From Dorea_A sp016295505 (GTDB lineage Bacteria > Bacillota > Clostridia > Lachnospirales > Lachnospiraceae), in contig NZ_JBDOHS010000016.1 of the NCBI RefSeq assembly GCF_039832105.1, positions 1-64,000 of the forward strand: DNA of 64,000 bases. The letters are read 5' to 3'. The position numbers and the translations under genes are program-made. Shown one piece after another: positions 42,793 to 50,277 of this stretch. The notes under the pieces are model-generated. The model was not told the DNA's origin. It saw only the letters and a program-made list of their open reading frames with translations, and ran no database searches. How positions within the stretch are numbered: position 1 is the stretch's first letter; every line of letters begins with the position of its first letter.

Positions 42793-43377
42793 ATGAAGAA
42801 TTATATAGAGAAAGATATAGAGAAAGATATAGAATATACAATGATTCGTTCTGACAGAAAGACGATTGGACTAGAGGTAAAACCGGACGGGCAGGTGATT
42901 GTCCGGGCTCCGAGGAGGCTTTCAGAATCAGAGATCAGAGGATTTGTGCAGAAACACAGAGCATGGATACTAAAACATCAGAAGATGGTGAATGAGAGAG
43001 TAGAAAAACGGCGCGAGATCAGAAAGTTGACCAAACAGGAGATTCAGAAGCTGGCAGATCAGGCGGTGGAAGTAATTCCGAAAAGAGTTGCTTATTATGC
43101 GCCGAAGGTTGGTGTTACATACGGAAGGATCACAATCCGAAACCAGAAGACCAGATGGGGAAGCTGCAGCAGCAAGGGGAATCTGAATTTTAACTGTCTG
43201 CTGATGCTGACGCCTCCGGAAGTGTTAGACAGTGTGGTGGTGCATGAACTGTGCCACAGGAAAGAGATGAATCATTCGAAACAATTTTACGAAGAAGTGC
43301 TGCGCGTATATCCGGATTACTGGAAATGGAACCGATGGCTTAAGGAGAACGGAAGTTTCCTGCTTGCTCATTTGTAG
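42793..43377 (+). CDS. YgjP-like metallopeptidase (DUF45)
   Basis: The 194-residue protein has the DUF45/YgjP pattern: KPDGQVIVRAPRRLSESEIR in the N-terminal half, KTRWGSCSSKGNLNFNCLLM, and the zinc motif VVVHELCHRKEMNHSKQFYE (HExxH plus a second region). It should be a cytoplasmic zinc metallopeptidase of unknown substrate. An ENYIEKDIEKDIE-like repeat lies at its N-terminus. It is followed by a methyltransferase gene after 55 bases. Confidence 0.88.
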   Translation: MKNYIEKDIEKDIEYTMIRSDRKTIGLEVKPDGQVIVRAPRRLSESEIRGFVQKHRAWILKHQKMVNERVEKRREIRKLTKQEIQKLADQAVEVIPKRVAYYAPKVGVTYGRITIRNQKTRWGSCSSKGNLNFNCLLMLTPPEVLDSVVVHELCHRKEMNHSKQFYEEVLRVYPDYWKWNRWLKENGSFLLAHL

Positions 43378-43432
43378 GAGTAAGACAGATATTTTCCCGA
43401 AAAAGAAGTGTTCAAAGAGAGGAAATGCACAC

Positions 43433-44032
43433 ATGAATGAAGAAAAATGGGACAGGCTTTTACAGATAAAGACGATGGGAAGAGATGATTCACATGCGGA
43501 CCAGTACCGATATCCATATGAACCGACGCCTTATCCGGTCTTGGAACGTCTGGCAAATACCGGATATATCCGAAAAGGAGATACGCTTCTGGATTATGGC
43601 TGCGGAAAAGGGCGCGTAGATCTTTTCCTGGCTTATCAGACCAGATGCAGCTCCATTGGAATTGAATATGATGAACGAATCTGGGAAAAAGCAGTTGCTA
43701 ATCAACGATCCGGAGTATCGGGGAGAAGAGTTGCGTTTGAGCTCGCAAATGCAGAGAACTATGCGGTTCCGGAAACTGTGAATCGAATCTACTTTTTCAA
43801 TCCATTTTCCCCGGAGATACTGCAGAAGGTAATTCGGCGGATCCTGGAATCGTATTACACAGCACCAAGGGAGATTCAGCTGTTTTTTTATTATCCGTCG
43901 GAGGAGTATATTTCCTGTCTTATGACGGTGGATGAATTCCTGTTTTCAGATGAGATTGACTGCAGGGATCTGTTTCCGGGAAATGAGGACAGGGAACGGA
44001 TTCTGATATTTGAATTGCAGGGAGAAGAGTAA
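43433..44032 (+). CDS. SAM-dependent methyltransferase
   Basis: The 199-residue class I methyltransferase reads RYPYEPTPYPVLERLANTGY, then motif I LLDYGCGKGRVDLFL and GIEYDERIWEKAVANQ. An NRIYFFNPFSPEILQKVIRR segment corresponds to motif IV. ATG 43433 follows GAGAGGAAATG. The acceptor is unknown. It is followed by a repeat-rich gap. Confidence 0.8.
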   Translation: MNEEKWDRLLQIKTMGRDDSHADQYRYPYEPTPYPVLERLANTGYIRKGDTLLDYGCGKGRVDLFLAYQTRCSSIGIEYDERIWEKAVANQRSGVSGRRVAFELANAENYAVPETVNRIYFFNPFSPEILQKVIRRILESYYTAPREIQLFFYYPSEEYISCLMTVDEFLFSDEIDCRDLFPGNEDRERILIFELQGEE

Positions 44033-44044
44033 AGGAGCAGTTGG

Positions 44045-44138
44045 TCAGAGTAAGCAGAGGTTAAATTAGAGCAAGCGGGGTTTTGATCAGAGCAAGTGAA
44101 GCTTTGATTAGAGTAAGAAAAGCTTTGATTATCGTAAA
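44045..44138. repeat. 21-bp phased tandem array next to array C
   Basis: TCAGAGTAAG or TTAGAGCAAG words start at 44045, 44066, 44087 and 44108, with a degenerate copy at 44129, exactly 21 bases apart. A minus-strand frame through it yields heptapeptide repeats, but this is a by-product of the period. Confidence 0.7.
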
Positions 44139-44140
44139 TT

Positions 44141-44412
44141 ACCATCGAAAATTTCCAAAGGGAATTTATACATGCAAATAATTGAGGTAAAATCCATCAT
44201 AAAACAAGATATCAAGTTTTTGATTGCAAATTTCAGCGCGATTTACCATCAGAAAATAAAATATCGAATTTGTGATTGAAAATATTTTTTAAAAATACCA
44301 TCAGAAAATTACATATTGAGTTTATGTAGGAAAATCCAGAGAAAATATACCATCAAGAAGAATATAATCGAGTTTATGCAGGAAAAGCCAGAGAAAATAT
44401 ACCATCAAGAAA
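44141..44412. repeat. phased intergenic array C, period exactly 52 bp
   Basis: ACCATC or TCCATC words start at 44141, 44193, 44245, 44297, 44349 and 44401, each 52 bases apart. The units also share A/T-rich surroundings such as ATCGAGTTTATG and AAAATCCAGAGAAAATAT. The word is the complement of that in array D (52511-53275). No open frame runs through it. Confidence 0.8.
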
Positions 44413-44503
44413 TAAAAGAACACTTGCACGATGGACAGAAGAATTGCTGAAAGTGGAAAAGAGAAGGACTGAACTGGAAAAAAGATATATGAGGTGATAT
44501 CAC

Positions 44504-45055
44504 ATGAAAATATTCTATGAAAAAGAAGCAGGAACGGCACTGTATCAGTGGAAATATCAGACCCCGGAGCACATGGATGACATGATCATGTGCAGCGACG
44601 GGGAGTATCTGACTGGGTTGTGGTTTGAAAGGTCAGAGGATGTTGACACATATGTGATAAACTGCGAGGAAAAGGAACTTCCGGTATTCCTGGAGACAGA
44701 GCAATGGCTGGATCAGTATTTTTCCGGCAAGGATCCGGAGAATGTTCCGCCGATCCGGATCCATAATATCACACCATTCCGGCAGGAGGTCATAGAGATC
44801 ATGAACACTATTCCGTATGGGCAGACCATGACCTATGGGGACATCTCCAGAATAATTGCAAAACACAGAGGATTAAAACGAATGTCCGCACAGGCCGTTG
44901 GTGGTGCCGTGGGCTGGAATCCCATCTGCATCATCATTCCCTGCCACCGTGTGATCGGCACCGATGGAAGCCTGACCGGTTACGGTGGAGGGATTCAGAA
45001 TAAGATTGCGCTTCTGGCCCATGAGGGGAGCTATGTACAGAGAACAATTCAATAA
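44504..45055 (+). CDS. ogt: methylated-DNA-protein cysteine methyltransferase
   Basis: The 183-residue protein repairs O6-methylguanine by transfer to its own cysteine. The C-terminal domain carries the PCHRVIG motif with acceptor Cys147, preceded by the recognition helix RMSAQAVGGAVGWNPICIII and followed by GTDGSLTGYGGG. The N-terminal domain has TGLWFERSEDVDTYVIN. ATG 44504 follows GAGGTGATATC. The gene is monocistronic. Confidence 0.92.
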   Translation: MKIFYEKEAGTALYQWKYQTPEHMDDMIMCSDGEYLTGLWFERSEDVDTYVINCEEKELPVFLETEQWLDQYFSGKDPENVPPIRIHNITPFRQEVIEIMNTIPYGQTMTYGDISRIIAKHRGLKRMSAQAVGGAVGWNPICIIIPCHRVIGTDGSLTGYGGGIQNKIALLAHEGSYVQRTIQ

Positions 45056-45107
45056 CAGCGATGCCATTTTGAATTGACACAGACTATGCTCGCAGATATA
45101 ATAAAAA

Positions 45108-45176
45108 AAGATTGTATAAGCCTGTAATCTGGTCAGGCGTTTCTACCAACTACCTTGAATAGTTGTCTATGATCTT
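45108..45176 (+). promoter_or_regulatory. purine-class riboswitch aptamer, guanine-type
   Basis: P1 pairs 45108-45116 with 45168-45176 (nine pairs, two wobbles). P2 is GCCTG/CAGGC with a loop ending CTGG. J2/3 is the invariant GTTTCTACC. P3 is CAACTA/TAGTTG with loop CCTTGAA. J3/1 ends TC-TATG, so the ligand-pairing base is C, which predicts guanine rather than adenine. The usual A73 is U here, a variant. Confidence 0.85.
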
Positions 45177-45208
45177 GGGATTATCGCAACTGTCCGGGGT
45201 ATTTTTTT
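45151..45208 (+). terminator. riboswitch expression platform terminator
   Basis: TACCTTGAATAGTTG (45151-45165) pairs with CAACTGTCCGGGGTA (45187-45201) in 14 of 15 positions (three wobbles), followed by seven T. The 5' arm includes the P3 loop and 3' strand of the aptamer, so aptamer and terminator exclude each other. Confidence 0.75.
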
Positions 45209-45292
45209 GTTCTGAGGGTAGTTGTTTCCCGGTTTGCAGCATATTTTCTGCAAAGATATACATGATAGAAAGTGAAAGGAAAGGGTGTCAGT

Positions 45293-46684
45293 ATGAAGAA
45301 ATATGATGTCATAATTGTCGGAGCCGGTCCGGGAGGAATATTCGCAGCTTATGAGCTGATGCAAAAAAAACAGGAGCTTTCAGTCGCTGTGTTTGAGGCG
45401 GGACATGGTCTGTCCGGAAGAAAATGTCCCATTGACGGAGAGAAGGTGAAAAGCTGTATTCACTGTAAAACCTGCTCTATTATGAGCGGATTCGGGGGTG
45501 CGGGAGCATTTTCTGATGGAAAATATAATATTACCAATGATTTTGGCGGAACCCTGTACAGACATATCGGTAAGAAAAACGCGATTGAACTGATGGAGTA
45601 TGTGGATAAGATCAATCTGCAGTACGGAGGAGAAGGAACGAAGCTGTATTCGACCGCCGGCTCCGGATTCAAGAAGATCTGCATGCAGAATGGGCTGCAC
45701 CTTCTGGAGGCCTCTGTGCGCCATCTGGGAACCGATATCAATTATGTGGTACTGGAGAATCTCTACGCAGCTCTGGAAAAACAGGTTGATTTTTACTTTG
45801 ATACACCGGTGCAGACGTTGGAGAGTCTGGAAGACGGGCGATTTCGGATCTGTACGGAACAGGAGCAGTATGAAGGAGATTACTGCATTGTGTCGGCAGG
45901 AAGAAGCGGAAGCAAATGGATGGAGTCCGTGTGCCGGAGTCTGGAGATTCCAACACTGTCGAATCGGGTGGATATCGGAGTCCGTGTGGAGCTTCCGGCA
46001 GTGATTTTCTCCGATCTGACGGATGAACTCTATGAAAGTAAGATCGTCTATCGGACCAGACAGTTCGAGGACAATGTACGAACATTCTGTATGAATCCGA
46101 GAGGAGTCGTGGTAAATGAAAATACCAACGGTATCGTGACGGTGAACGGACACAGCTATGAAGGAGAAGATAAGAAGACGGACAATACGAACTTTGCACT
46201 GCTGGTTGCAAAGCATTTCTCCGAACCGTTTAAAGACAGCAACGGATACGGAGAAAGTATTGCGCGACTGTCCAATATGCTGGGAGGAGGCATCATCGTA
46301 CAGCGGTTCGGAGATCTGGTACGAGGCAGAAGAAGTACGACATCCAGAATCGAGGAAGGACTGGTAACGCCGACACTGGATGCGACTCCGGGAGACTTGA
46401 GCCTGGTTCTTCCGAAACGGATCCTGGACGGTATTATAGAGATGATCTATGCGCTGGATAAGATCGCGCCCGGAACAGCCAATGATGATACGCTCCTGTA
46501 TGGCGTAGAAGTGAAGTTCTACAACATGGAAGTATCGGTAGATGAGAACCTGGAAAGCAGGTATCCGGGACTTTATTTTATCGGCGACGGAAGTGGTGTG
46601 ACACATTCCCTCTCTCATGCATCAGCCAGTGGTGTATATGTTGCAAGACATATTGCATGCAAAGAAGACGGAAGTCTGGTATAA
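45293..46684 (+). CDS. FAD-dependent oxidoreductase (COG2509 family)
   Basis: The 463-residue flavoprotein has an N-terminal dinucleotide-binding motif VIIVGAGPGGIFAAYELM and a closing FAD motif YPGLYFIGDGSGVTHSLSHA. A CPIDGEKVKSCIHCKTC segment near residues 50-65 has four cysteines, and FGGAGAFSDGKYNI follows. COG2509 proteins are uncharacterised dehydrogenases related to geranylgeranyl-reductase-like flavoproteins. The start follows AGGAAAGGG, and the transcript carries a purine-class riboswitch, so its expression follows purine state. Substrate unknown. Confidence 0.82.
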   Translation: MKKYDVIIVGAGPGGIFAAYELMQKKQELSVAVFEAGHGLSGRKCPIDGEKVKSCIHCKTCSIMSGFGGAGAFSDGKYNITNDFGGTLYRHIGKKNAIELMEYVDKINLQYGGEGTKLYSTAGSGFKKICMQNGLHLLEASVRHLGTDINYVVLENLYAALEKQVDFYFDTPVQTLESLEDGRFRICTEQEQYEGDYCIVSAGRSGSKWMESVCRSLEIPTLSNRVDIGVRVELPAVIFSDLTDELYESKIVYRTRQFEDNVRTFCMNPRGVVVNENTNGIVTVNGHSYEGEDKKTDNTNFALLVAKHFSEPFKDSNGYGESIARLSNMLGGGIIVQRFGDLVRGRRSTTSRIEEGLVTPTLDATPGDLSLVLPKRILDGIIEMIYALDKIAPGTANDDTLLYGVEVKFYNMEVSVDENLESRYPGLYFIGDGSGVTHSLSHASASGVYVARHIACKEDGSLV

Positions 46685-46725
46685 TGACATCATCTATACA
46701 ACGATGCAGAAAGAGGGAAAATAAG

Positions 46726-47280
46726 ATGGTACTATACGAAGGCCGTCCGGAGTCATCGGAAGGGCGTCAGGAGAAGGAAATGAAGGTATATGATCTTCTT
46801 GATTCGCTGGGAATTGCTTATCAGCGGACGGATCACAGAGCCGTAGCAACGATAGAGGATTGTCTGGAGGTTGACAGGATACTGGGAGTACGTATCTGTA
46901 AAAATCTGTTTTTGTGTAATCGACAGAGAACTGCATATTACCTTTTGCTGATTCCCGGAGATAAGATACTGAAGACAAAGGAATTGTCAAAACAGATTCC
47001 CACTTCCCGTTTATCGTTTGCTTCGGGAGAAGATATGGAACGCTGTCTGAATGTGTCACCGGGCTCGGCTACCGTTATGGGGCTTTTGTTTGATCCGGAA
47101 CATAAGGTACAGCTCCTGATCGACGAAGAAGTATTGCAGGAAGAGTACTTTGGCTGTCATCCCTGCGTGAATACTTCCAGCATCCGGTTCCGGACGGAAG
47201 ATATGCTTCAGAAAGTTCTGAAAGCATTGGATCATGACTATATCACCGTGACACTCAGTGACGGCAGGGAGGAAGGATAA
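46726..47280 (+). CDS. prolyl-tRNA editing domain protein (YbaK/ProX family)
   Basis: The 184-residue protein has the prolyl-tRNA synthetase-associated domain: KVYDLLDSLGIAYQRTDHRA near the start, LEVDRILGVRICKNLFLCNR, and VSPGSATVMGLLFDPEHKVQ. Free-standing ProX-type proteins deacylate mischarged Ala-tRNA(Pro). ATG 46726 follows GAGGGAAAAT. It opens a four-gene operon whose next gene overlaps its stop. Confidence 0.85.
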   Translation: MVLYEGRPESSEGRQEKEMKVYDLLDSLGIAYQRTDHRAVATIEDCLEVDRILGVRICKNLFLCNRQRTAYYLLLIPGDKILKTKELSKQIPTSRLSFASGEDMERCLNVSPGSATVMGLLFDPEHKVQLLIDEEVLQEEYFGCHPCVNTSSIRFRTEDMLQKVLKALDHDYITVTLSDGREEG

Positions 47281-47984
47281 TGTTTGAAGGAAAGATTGTT
47301 GTTGTGACGGGTGGTGCCCGGGGAATCGGAAAGGCAATCGCAGAGGAATTCCGAAAAAGTGGTGCAGTTGTCTGTATCATAGATAAAGAAGAAAATGATT
47401 ACTTTACCGGAGACATTGCTTCGAAGGAAATATTGGAAGCATTTGCAGAGAAGGTAATCCATGATTACGGACATGTGGATTATCTGATTCATAATGCACT
47501 TCCGATTATGCGGGGGATCGATACCTGTACTTATGAGGAGTTTGAATATGCCCTGCAGGTGGGTGTCACCGCGCCATTTTATCTGACGAAGCTGTTTGTG
47601 CCATATTTTGCAAAAGGAGCAGCGATCGTCAATATTTCCTCTTCGAGAGACCGGATGAGTCAGCCACAGACCGAGAGCTATACCGCGGCAAAAGGCGGGA
47701 TTGCGGCGCTTACGCATGCACTTGCGGTAAGTCTGGCGGGCAGAGTGCGGGTGAATTCGATCTCACCGGGATGGATTGACACAGCCTATACAGAATATAC
47801 AGGACCGGATGCCGTACAGCAGCCGGTGCACAGAGTCGGCAATCCAATGGATATTGCTAATATGGCGCTGTATTTGTGTTCCGAAAAGGCCGGATTTATC
47901 ACCGGAGAAAATGTGTGTATAGACGGAGGCATGACGAGACAGATGATTTATCACGATGATCATGGATGGAGCCTGTCGGAATAG
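47280..47984 (+). CDS. short-chain dehydrogenase/reductase
   Basis: The 234-residue SDR has the cofactor loop TGGARGIGKAIAEEF, NISSSRD in place of the catalytic serine region, and the Y-x3-K motif in YTAAKGGIAALTHALAV. The end SEKAGFITGENVCIDGGMTR is standard. ATG overlaps the stop of the preceding gene (TAATG). Cofactor NAD(H) or NADP(H) is not clear; substrate unknown. Confidence 0.88.
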   Translation: MFEGKIVVVTGGARGIGKAIAEEFRKSGAVVCIIDKEENDYFTGDIASKEILEAFAEKVIHDYGHVDYLIHNALPIMRGIDTCTYEEFEYALQVGVTAPFYLTKLFVPYFAKGAAIVNISSSRDRMSQPQTESYTAAKGGIAALTHALAVSLAGRVRVNSISPGWIDTAYTEYTGPDAVQQPVHRVGNPMDIANMALYLCSEKAGFITGENVCIDGGMTRQMIYHDDHGWSLSE

Positions 47985-48018
47985 AATCACAAGAGGGATT
48001 AGAAAGGAGAGCACAAAC

Positions 48019-48279
48019 ATGAAACTGATTGTATATGGAACCAATGCCTGTCCGGATTGTGTGGAGGCGATTCAGAAACTGGATGAGAAAAAGGCAGACT
48101 ATGTTTATCTGGAGTTTTCCAATAACATGCCGAATCTGAAGCGATTTCTCAAACTGCGGGATACGGAAGTAATCTTTGATGCGGTGAAAGAACAGGGGAA
48201 GGTTGGAGTTCCGTGCTTTAAGCTGGAGGATGGGACACTGACGCTGAATCTGGAAGAGGTTCTGGACAAGATCGGGTAG
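48019..48279 (+). CDS. glutaredoxin-like protein
   Basis: The 86-residue thioredoxin-fold protein has active site CPDC in YGTNACPDCVEAIQKL and a cis-proline region VGVPCFKLEDG. It probably acts in disulfide or flavoprotein redox reactions. ATG 48019 follows AAAGGAGAGC. It lies within the four-gene operon. Confidence 0.85.
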   Translation: MKLIVYGTNACPDCVEAIQKLDEKKADYVYLEFSNNMPNLKRFLKLRDTEVIFDAVKEQGKVGVPCFKLEDGTLTLNLEEVLDKIG

Positions 48280-48301
48280 ACCGGCAGAACAGGAGGCACA
48301 T

Positions 48302-49033
48302 ATGACTGCAGTATTTTTGACCAGCAGTCCGACGGGACCGCTGGATGGCAGCAGGCCGGTGGAAGGTCTGGATGAAATGAACGGGTTTGTAGTGAACCTG
48401 AAGAAGTATTGGAAAGAAAAGTCCAGATGTCTGATGATCACAGCTTCTCCGGAGTGTTATCCGGAGAATGATGAGATGACGTCATTCTTTGCCGGAGCAG
48501 TAGAAAGATCAGGACTTACGATCAGTTGTTTTGATCTGTGGGATGAAAGAACGACAGATTTTTCAGAGGCAGTACTTCATTCTTATGATGTGATTTTCCT
48601 TGGTGGAGGCCATGTGCCGACGCAGAATGCATTCTTCTGCCGGATCGGTCTGCGGGAAAAGATACAGAATTTTGATGGGATTATTATCGGAATCAGCGCG
48701 GGCACGATGAATAGTGCGGACGTTGTGTATGCGCAGCCCGAACTTCCCGGGGAATCGGAAGATCCGGAGTATCAGCGCTGCCTGCGGGGACTTGATCTTA
48801 CGAAAACCATGATCCTGCCACATTATCAGATGGTAAAGGACAGTATGCTGGATGGTAAAAGACTGTATGAAGATATTACATATCCGGACAGCATGGGCAG
48901 AGAGTTTCTGATCCTTCCGGATGGAAGCTATCTGATGTGCATTGATGGAAAGGAAACTGTCTGTGGAGAAGCATGGCTGCTGAAAGATGGAATGCTCAGT
49001 TTGTATAAGCAGGAAAGACAGAAGATGTTATAG
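48302..49033 (+). CDS. peptidase S51/type 1 glutamine amidotransferase-like protein
   Basis: The 243-residue protein resembles dipeptidase E and cyanophycinase: IFLGGGHVPTQNAFFCRIGL, then the nucleophile elbow GIISGISAGTMNS-like segment IIIGISAGTMNSADVVYAQP, and MILPHYQMVKDSMLDGKRLY with the catalytic histidine. The active residue is Ser in GISAG. It likely hydrolyses small Asp-containing or related peptides. AGGAGGCAC precedes ATG. It closes the operon before the hairpin at 49048. Confidence 0.82.
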   Translation: MTAVFLTSSPTGPLDGSRPVEGLDEMNGFVVNLKKYWKEKSRCLMITASPECYPENDEMTSFFAGAVERSGLTISCFDLWDERTTDFSEAVLHSYDVIFLGGGHVPTQNAFFCRIGLREKIQNFDGIIIGISAGTMNSADVVYAQPELPGESEDPEYQRCLRGLDLTKTMILPHYQMVKDSMLDGKRLYEDITYPDSMGREFLILPDGSYLMCIDGKETVCGEAWLLKDGMLSLYKQERQKML

Positions 49034-49047
49034 AAAAAATTTTAAAG

Positions 49048-49087
49048 AGGTGTAAAGTTCTTAATCATTTAATAAGGCTTTACACCT
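49048..49087. terminator. long hairpin after the peptidase S51 gene
   Basis: AGGTGTAAAG (49048-49057) pairs with CTTTACACCT (49078-49087), with further pairing inside. Another copy lies inverted at 49361-49385. It may serve the plus operon and the small minus gene. Confidence 0.7.
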
Positions 49088-49138
49088 CCGGTTATATCAA
49101 AGTATGAAGTACATCCTGTCAGTGGCAGGGGATACTTC

Positions 49139-49303
49139 CTATTCTTCTAAAGCTTTTTCGATGCGTTCATTATCCTTTTCAAGATATTCGATTGCTTTTT
49201 CGATATCACCACGTCTCAGCGATTCGATAATCAGATCGTTTAAAAACTTATCTTTTCGTAACCCATCTTTATATTGCATATCTGTTGGCATATATTCCAT
49301 CAT
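49139..49303 (-). CDS. small acidic/basic helical protein, 54 aa
   Basis: MMEYMPTDMQYKDGLRKDKF opens a protein continuing LNDLIIESLRRGDIEKAIEY and ending in glutamates. GGAGG lies eight bases before ATG 49303; an ATG at 49324 adds seven residues. It has a consensus promoter and is flanked by inverted AGGTGTAAAG copies. It resembles small antitoxin- or regulator-like proteins but no partner is adjacent. Function unknown. Confidence 0.65.
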   Translation of the reverse strand: MMEYMPTDMQYKDGLRKDKFLNDLIIESLRRGDIEKAIEYLEKDNERIEKALEE

Positions 49304-49339
49304 CCTTTCGTCCTCCCTTTGCATAGATTACTATCTATT

Positions 49340-49368
49340 ATTATAGGAGGAATTTATTAAGGTGTAAA
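49340..49368 (-). promoter_or_regulatory. promoter of the small minus-strand gene
   Basis: On the minus strand TTTACA (49363-49368) and TATAAT (49340-49345) are 17 bases apart. The -35 lies inside an AGGTGTAAAG repeat copy. Confidence 0.75.
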
Positions 49369-49516
49369 GTCTTATTAAATAATCAAGGAACAAGAAAAAG
49401 GAATCGGATATTAATATGTACAAAAAACGGTAACGAAATAAAGGGTGCTTTTTCGGGATAAAGGAGTATAATAAAGACAACTAATAAGACGAAAAGGTTT
49501 CTTCGGAGGTAAAAAA

Positions 49517-50230
49517 ATGAATCTGATATTCGATGTGGATGATACGATGTATGACTTGATGTGGCCGTTTCAGAAAGCTTTTGAGAAGGTTCTGGCAGAT
49601 AAAACGGATGTGAGCTGTGAAGTTCTTTTTTGCAGGTCAAGAGTGTTTTCGGACATTGTGCTGGAAAAGGAAAAGGAAGGAGAGATTCGTTCGGAGGATG
49701 CTTTTTATCAGAGAATGAAGATGACCTGCGAGGATGTGGGATGTGCGATTACCAGGGAAGAAAGTGCGGAGTTTGAGCGGGAATACCGATATTATCAGAC
49801 CAGGATCGAGCTGTTTGACTTTATGAAGGAGATTCTGGAGGTCTGCAGGGAAAAGAAGATTCCAATTGCACTTCTGACAAATGGGAACCGGAAAAATCAG
49901 GGAAGAAAATTGAAGGTTCTTCATCTGGAACAGTGGTTTGAAGAAGACAGAATGTTTATATCCGGAGAGATCGGGCACCATAAGCCGGATGTCCGTGCAT
50001 TTCTGAAGATTCAGGAACAGCTGGAACTTCAGGCCGAGGAGACATGGTATATCGGGGATTCCTATGAGAATGATGTGGTAGGAGCATATAAAGCCGGATG
50101 GCATACGATCTGGCTCAATCACAGGAATCGAGAATGTCCGGATATGAGCAGCCTGGCAGATATAGAATTAAAAAGTGGTTCAGAATTGTTAAAACTGATT
50201 CAAAGCTGGACTTCGGAACAGGAAATCTAA
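49517..50230 (+). CDS. HAD-family hydrolase
   Basis: The 237-residue protein starts MNLIFDVDDTMYDLMW, the DxD motif with Asp6 as nucleophile and Asp8. LLTNGNRKNQGRK is motif II, and GHHKPDVRAF and YIGDSYENDVVGAYKAGWHT are motifs III and IV. It is a subfamily IA phosphatase (YjjG/PhnX-like size), probably acting on phosphorylated metabolites. GGAGGTAAAA precedes ATG. Confidence 0.88.
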   Translation: MNLIFDVDDTMYDLMWPFQKAFEKVLADKTDVSCEVLFCRSRVFSDIVLEKEKEGEIRSEDAFYQRMKMTCEDVGCAITREESAEFEREYRYYQTRIELFDFMKEILEVCREKKIPIALLTNGNRKNQGRKLKVLHLEQWFEEDRMFISGEIGHHKPDVRAFLKIQEQLELQAEETWYIGDSYENDVVGAYKAGWHTIWLNHRNRECPDMSSLADIELKSGSELLKLIQSWTSEQEI

Positions 50231-50277
50231 CGGAGACAGTTATCAGATCAATGAATCATAAAAGGAGCTAAAAGAGT

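Noticed and set aside
43891..44145. Minus-strand heptapeptide-repeat protein
   Set aside because: The repeat arises from the 21-bp DNA period, and the frame overlaps the methyltransferase end without a ribosome site.
44141..44412. CRISPR array from regular 52-bp spacing
   Set aside because: The words are only 6-12 bases, the sequence between them is also similar, there is no leader and no cas gene.
45380..46618. 412-residue minus-strand open frame opposite the flavoprotein gene
   Set aside because: Shadow of the FAD oxidoreductase, which has clear motifs, ribosome site and riboswitch.
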